From DAOTYH01 sp034435015 (GTDB lineage: Bacteria > Chloroflexota > Anaerolineae > Aggregatilineales > UBA3940), in NCBI GenBank assembly GCA_034435015.1, contig DAOTYH010000019.1, forward strand, positions 1-8,474: a DNA stretch of 8,474 bases, in the 5' to 3' direction. Positions 6,600 to 8,474 of the stretch are shown in pieces; position 1 is the first letter of the stretch, and every line of letters starts with the position of its first letter. The notes under the pieces were generated by a model, which made no database searches, was not told where the DNA came from, and was given only the letters and a program-made list of their open reading frames with translations. The position numbers were made by a program, and so were the translations under genes.

Positions 6600-7844
6600 T
6601 CACATGTTCTCAATAACGGCACTTGCAAACTCTGAAGTCTTTACTTCTTTGGCGCCTTCCATCAGTCGAGCGAAATCATATGTGACGATCTTCTGAGCAA
6701 TGGTTGCCTCGTACGCTTTGGTGATCAGCTCTGCCGCTTCCCACCATTGCATATATTCTAGCATCATCACGCCAGAGAAGAGCAACGATCCGGGGTTGAC
6801 TTTGTCTTGGTTGGCATATTTAGGGGCAGTGCCGTGAGTTGCCTCAAACAGTGCCAGATGATCAGCCATGTTTGCCCCCGGCGCTATCCCGATACCGCCA
6901 ACCTGTGCGGCCACCGCATCCGAGAGATAATCTCCATTCAGATTAGGGGTCGCTAGGACGTCAAACTCATCTGGGCGGAGTAATACTTGCTGGAAGATGA
7001 TGTCAGCTATGCGATCCTTGATCACGACCTTCCCTTCTGGCTGGACACCATGATACTCCGAGAAGAGTTGCTCCTCTGTGATCGTGTGGTCCCCGAATTC
7101 CTCCGCCGCTACCTCATACCCCCACTTACGGAAAGCTCCCTCGGTGTATTTCTGAATATTACCCTTATGAACCAGTGTGACACTTTTGCGCTTCCGCTCA
7201 ATGGCATACTGAATGGCCTTGCGCACCAACCGCTTGGTGGCGAAGGGGCTGATCGGTTTGATGCCCAGGCCTGCTCCTTCGAAGAACTTTGCTCCCATTT
7301 CCTCACGCAGAAAGCGGGCCAGTTTCTCATTCTCAGGAGTCCCGGCCTCGTACTCAATGCCAGCGTACACATCCTCTGTGTTTTCGCGGAAAATCACGAG
7401 GTTGGTTTTTTGTGGTTCACGCAAGGGGCTGGGAATACCCCGATACCAACGCACAGGGCGCACACAGGCATACAGATCAAGAGTCTGGCGGAGCGTCACG
7501 TTAAGGCTTCGGAAACCGCCTCCAACTGGAGTGGTCAACGGCCCCTTGATGCCAATGACAAACTGCCGTAATGCCTCAAATGTTTCTTCTGGCATATAGT
7601 TGCCGTCGTACAAACTGGCGGCCTTCTCCCCAGCGTAAACCTCCATCCAGACAATCTTACGCCTGCCTCCGTAAGCTTTCTCAACTGCGGCATCCCAGAT
7701 GCGCCTTGAAGCTGACATAATATCCGGGCCGATACCGTCTCCCTCAATGAACGCGATGATCGGATGATCAGGGACCTTCAGCACACCATTCTGAACCGTG
7801 ATAGCCTGCCCCTCTGCCGGTATAACGATTCGCTTGAAAGACAT
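6600..7844 (-). CDS. icd: NADP-dependent isocitrate dehydrogenase
   Basis: This TCA-cycle enzyme oxidises isocitrate to 2-oxoglutarate and CO2 and reduces NADP, in the cytoplasm. The 414-residue product is the size of the E. coli type (416) and closely resembles it along its length. Substrate residues Ser113, Arg119, Arg129, Arg153 and Tyr160 are present at the E. coli numbering, and Lys227 matches the catalytic lysine. Metal-binding aspartates are at 281, 305 and 309. Lys342 and Tyr343 in GTAPKYANQDKVNPGS, with Tyr389 and Arg393 in VTYDFARLM, match the NADP-selecting residues. NAD-using relatives have other residues there. The protein ends in SAVIENM like E. coli Icd. AGGAG lies ten bases before the ATG. 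The HEAT gene follows after 52 bases. Ser113 is the AceK phosphorylation site in enterics, but no aceK is nearby. Confidence 0.98.
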   Translation of the reverse strand: MSFKRIVIPAEGQAITVQNGVLKVPDHPIIAFIEGDGIGPDIMSASRRIWDAAVEKAYGGRRKIVWMEVYAGEKAASLYDGNYMPEETFEALRQFVIGIKGPLTTPVGGGFRSLNVTLRQTLDLYACVRPVRWYRGIPSPLREPQKTNLVIFRENTEDVYAGIEYEAGTPENEKLARFLREEMGAKFFEGAGLGIKPISPFATKRLVRKAIQYAIERKRKSVTLVHKGNIQKYTEGAFRKWGYEVAAEEFGDHTITEEQLFSEYHGVQPEGKVVIKDRIADIIFQQVLLRPDEFDVLATPNLNGDYLSDAVAAQVGGIGIAPGANMADHLALFEATHGTAPKYANQDKVNPGSLLFSGVMMLEYMQWWEAAELITKAYEATIAQKIVTYDFARLMEGAKEVKTSEFASAVIENM

Positions 7845-7861
7845 CCGCTCTTCTCTCCTTT

Positions 7862-8035
7862 GGTGATGTGCTCAATCTCGTTTTGGGCAGAAGGATTATA
7901 CCACACGCATTGGCCCGTCTGACGGCAAGCATTGACATTACAGATTCGGCGTATCCGCCTTCCCTGCTCAGTTCGCTTTCCCAAATGTATTTACGCTCAG
8001 ATTTTGGGACTATACCTTTGCACTTTTTCTTGAGA
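7862..8035. other. Intergenic region between icd and the right-hand transposase
   Basis: This 174-base stretch holds the icd promoter on its left. The right part (about 8010-8035) is AT-rich and directly follows the transposase stop, so it probably includes the terminal part of that IS. Short palindromes (CCGTC-T-GACGG near 7916-7926 and GGCG-TATC-CGCC at 7948-7959) are visible. No gene or RNA is recognised here. Confidence 0.4.
7895..7903 (-). promoter_or_regulatory. Extended -10 promoter for icd
   Basis: On the minus strand TGGTATAAT (7903-7895) is a perfect TATAAT with the TGn extension, 50 bases before the icd ATG. The sequence 17 bases further upstream (GTCAGA) is a poor -35, which an extended -10 can compensate for. 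The promoter lies about 110 bases from a possible IS end. Confidence 0.6.
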
Positions 8036-8474
8036 TCAAGCCACAAGGAGTGATTGAAGCTCCTCCAGCTTAACGCCGAGTGAGAATTGGTCATGCAGCC
8101 AGTGCAAGAGATGTCCCCAGTGACGCTGTTGAACCGCTCGGCGGGTTTCGCCAAGGGTGACATGGCGCTGGCAGGCAGCCTGCAAGAGAGCATTTTGCTC
8201 TTCCAGGAACACGTAGGCCAGACAGACCAGGGTCCAGAACCGCACGAGCGCGGTGGCAGACATGAGCTGATAGTGGTCCAAGCCCAAGAGGTCTTTAGCT
8301 TCGCCGAAGAAGACCTCAATGGTCCAGCGGGTGGCCATATGGCCGACGAGGGTGAGCAGATCGGCGTTCAGGTCGCTGGAAGCCCAGTAGCGCACAGCCT
8401 GTGGCGGGCAGTCGAGGCTGGGGCGAGCGATGATGAGCTGGCAGGTGTAGAGCTTGCGGATGCGGGTCGTCACG
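8012..8474 (-). mobile_element. Right-hand insertion sequence, partial
   Basis: The transposase fragment and the AT-rich stretch after its stop form the downstream end of an IS. The boundary is not fixed. A possible end is the minus-strand AAGTGCAAAGGTATAG at about 8027-8012, chosen only because it follows the stop closely. The other terminal repeat and any target duplication lie outside the window, so the limit is a guess. Confidence 0.45.
8036..8474 (-). CDS. IS701-like DDE transposase, C-terminal part (start beyond the window)
   Basis: The frame is open from the window edge to TGA at 8038-8036, giving about 145 residues of the C-terminus of a transposase. The block RWTIEVFF-GEAKDLLGLDHYQ (residues 49-69 of the visible part) matches the third acidic-residue region of the IS4/IS701 group. 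Its Glu53 is the probable catalytic glutamate and the Lys-Leu-Gly-Leu turn follows. A hydrophobic helix (VRFWTLVCLAYVFLE) and a basic helical tail come after it, as usual in this family. The two catalytic aspartates would be encoded outside the window. The visible reading frame is intact. The coding sequence is GC-richer than the neighbouring icd leader, in keeping with a mobile gene. Assignment to IS701 rather than another IS4-like family is tentative. Confidence 0.85.
   Translation of the reverse strand, partial: VTTRIRKLYTCQLIIARPSLDCPPQAVRYWASSDLNADLLTLVGHMATRWTIEVFFGEAKDLLGLDHYQLMSATALVRFWTLVCLAYVFLEEQNALLQAACQRHVTLGETRRAVQQRHWGHLLHWLHDQFSLGVKLEELQSLLVA

Noticed and set aside
6987..7571. 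194-residue plus-strand open frame opposite icd
   Set aside because: It lies wholly inside icd, whose conserved residues are all intact, and has no recognisable motif.
7932..7960. TTGACA at 7932-7937 as a plus-strand promoter
   Set aside because: No acceptable -10 lies 16-18 bases downstream, and no plus-strand gene follows.
7768..8319. 183-residue minus-strand frame bridging the transposase and icd
   Set aside because: It is out of frame with both, crosses the icd promoter and start, and has the composition of a shadow frame.

Overview
The window looks like a stretch of a bacterial chromosome of moderate GC content. It carries six complete housekeeping or hypothetical protein genes plus one small orphan membrane protein gene. 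Both ends run into insertion-sequence genes. The mix of an E. coli-type NADP isocitrate dehydrogenase, GTG starts, strong AGGAGG-like ribosome sites, an SPFH protein with a glutamine/alanine-rich coiled coil, a HEAT-repeat protein and an IS701-like transposase fits a Chloroflexota (Chloroflexus/Anaerolineae-like) genome. That placement is inferred from the general look of the proteins and could not be tested here.

Layout. Positions 1-153 (minus) hold the N-terminus of a helix-turn-helix transposase, broken by a frameshift and cut by the window edge. Its leader (about 154-209) can fold over its own ribosome site. A sigma70-like promoter (289-316) then drives xpt (365-940) and guaA (973-2529) on the plus strand. 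Together these two genes turn xanthine into XMP and XMP into GMP. A separate promoter (2575-2604) precedes a 131-residue four-helix membrane protein of unknown function (2635-3030). A strong hairpin (3062-3100) lies between this gene and the convergent minus-strand block.

The minus-strand block, in transcription order from right to left, is icd (7844-6600), a HEAT-repeat protein with an unrecognised C-terminal domain (6547-5357), an SPFH/band-7 membrane protein with its own promoter (5270-4173), a rho-independent terminator (4153-4115), and ilvE (4074-3124). icd and the HEAT gene are 52 nt apart and are probably cotranscribed from an extended -10 promoter at 7895-7903. The C-terminal part of an IS701-like DDE transposase (8474-8036, minus) fills the right edge.

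Functionally the region covers purine salvage, the TCA cycle (2-oxoglutarate and NADPH supply) and branched-chain amino acid transamination, which uses the glutamate/2-oxoglutarate pair. These genes do not form one dedicated pathway. I found no CRISPR array, tRNA, rRNA, toxin-antitoxin pair, defence island or evident new multi-gene system. The most unusual items are the ribosome-site-masking hairpin and CCU-UGA frameshift of the left transposase, the HEAT protein's C-terminal domain, and the orphan four-helix protein. The window may be a whole contig whose ends were set by repeated IS copies.
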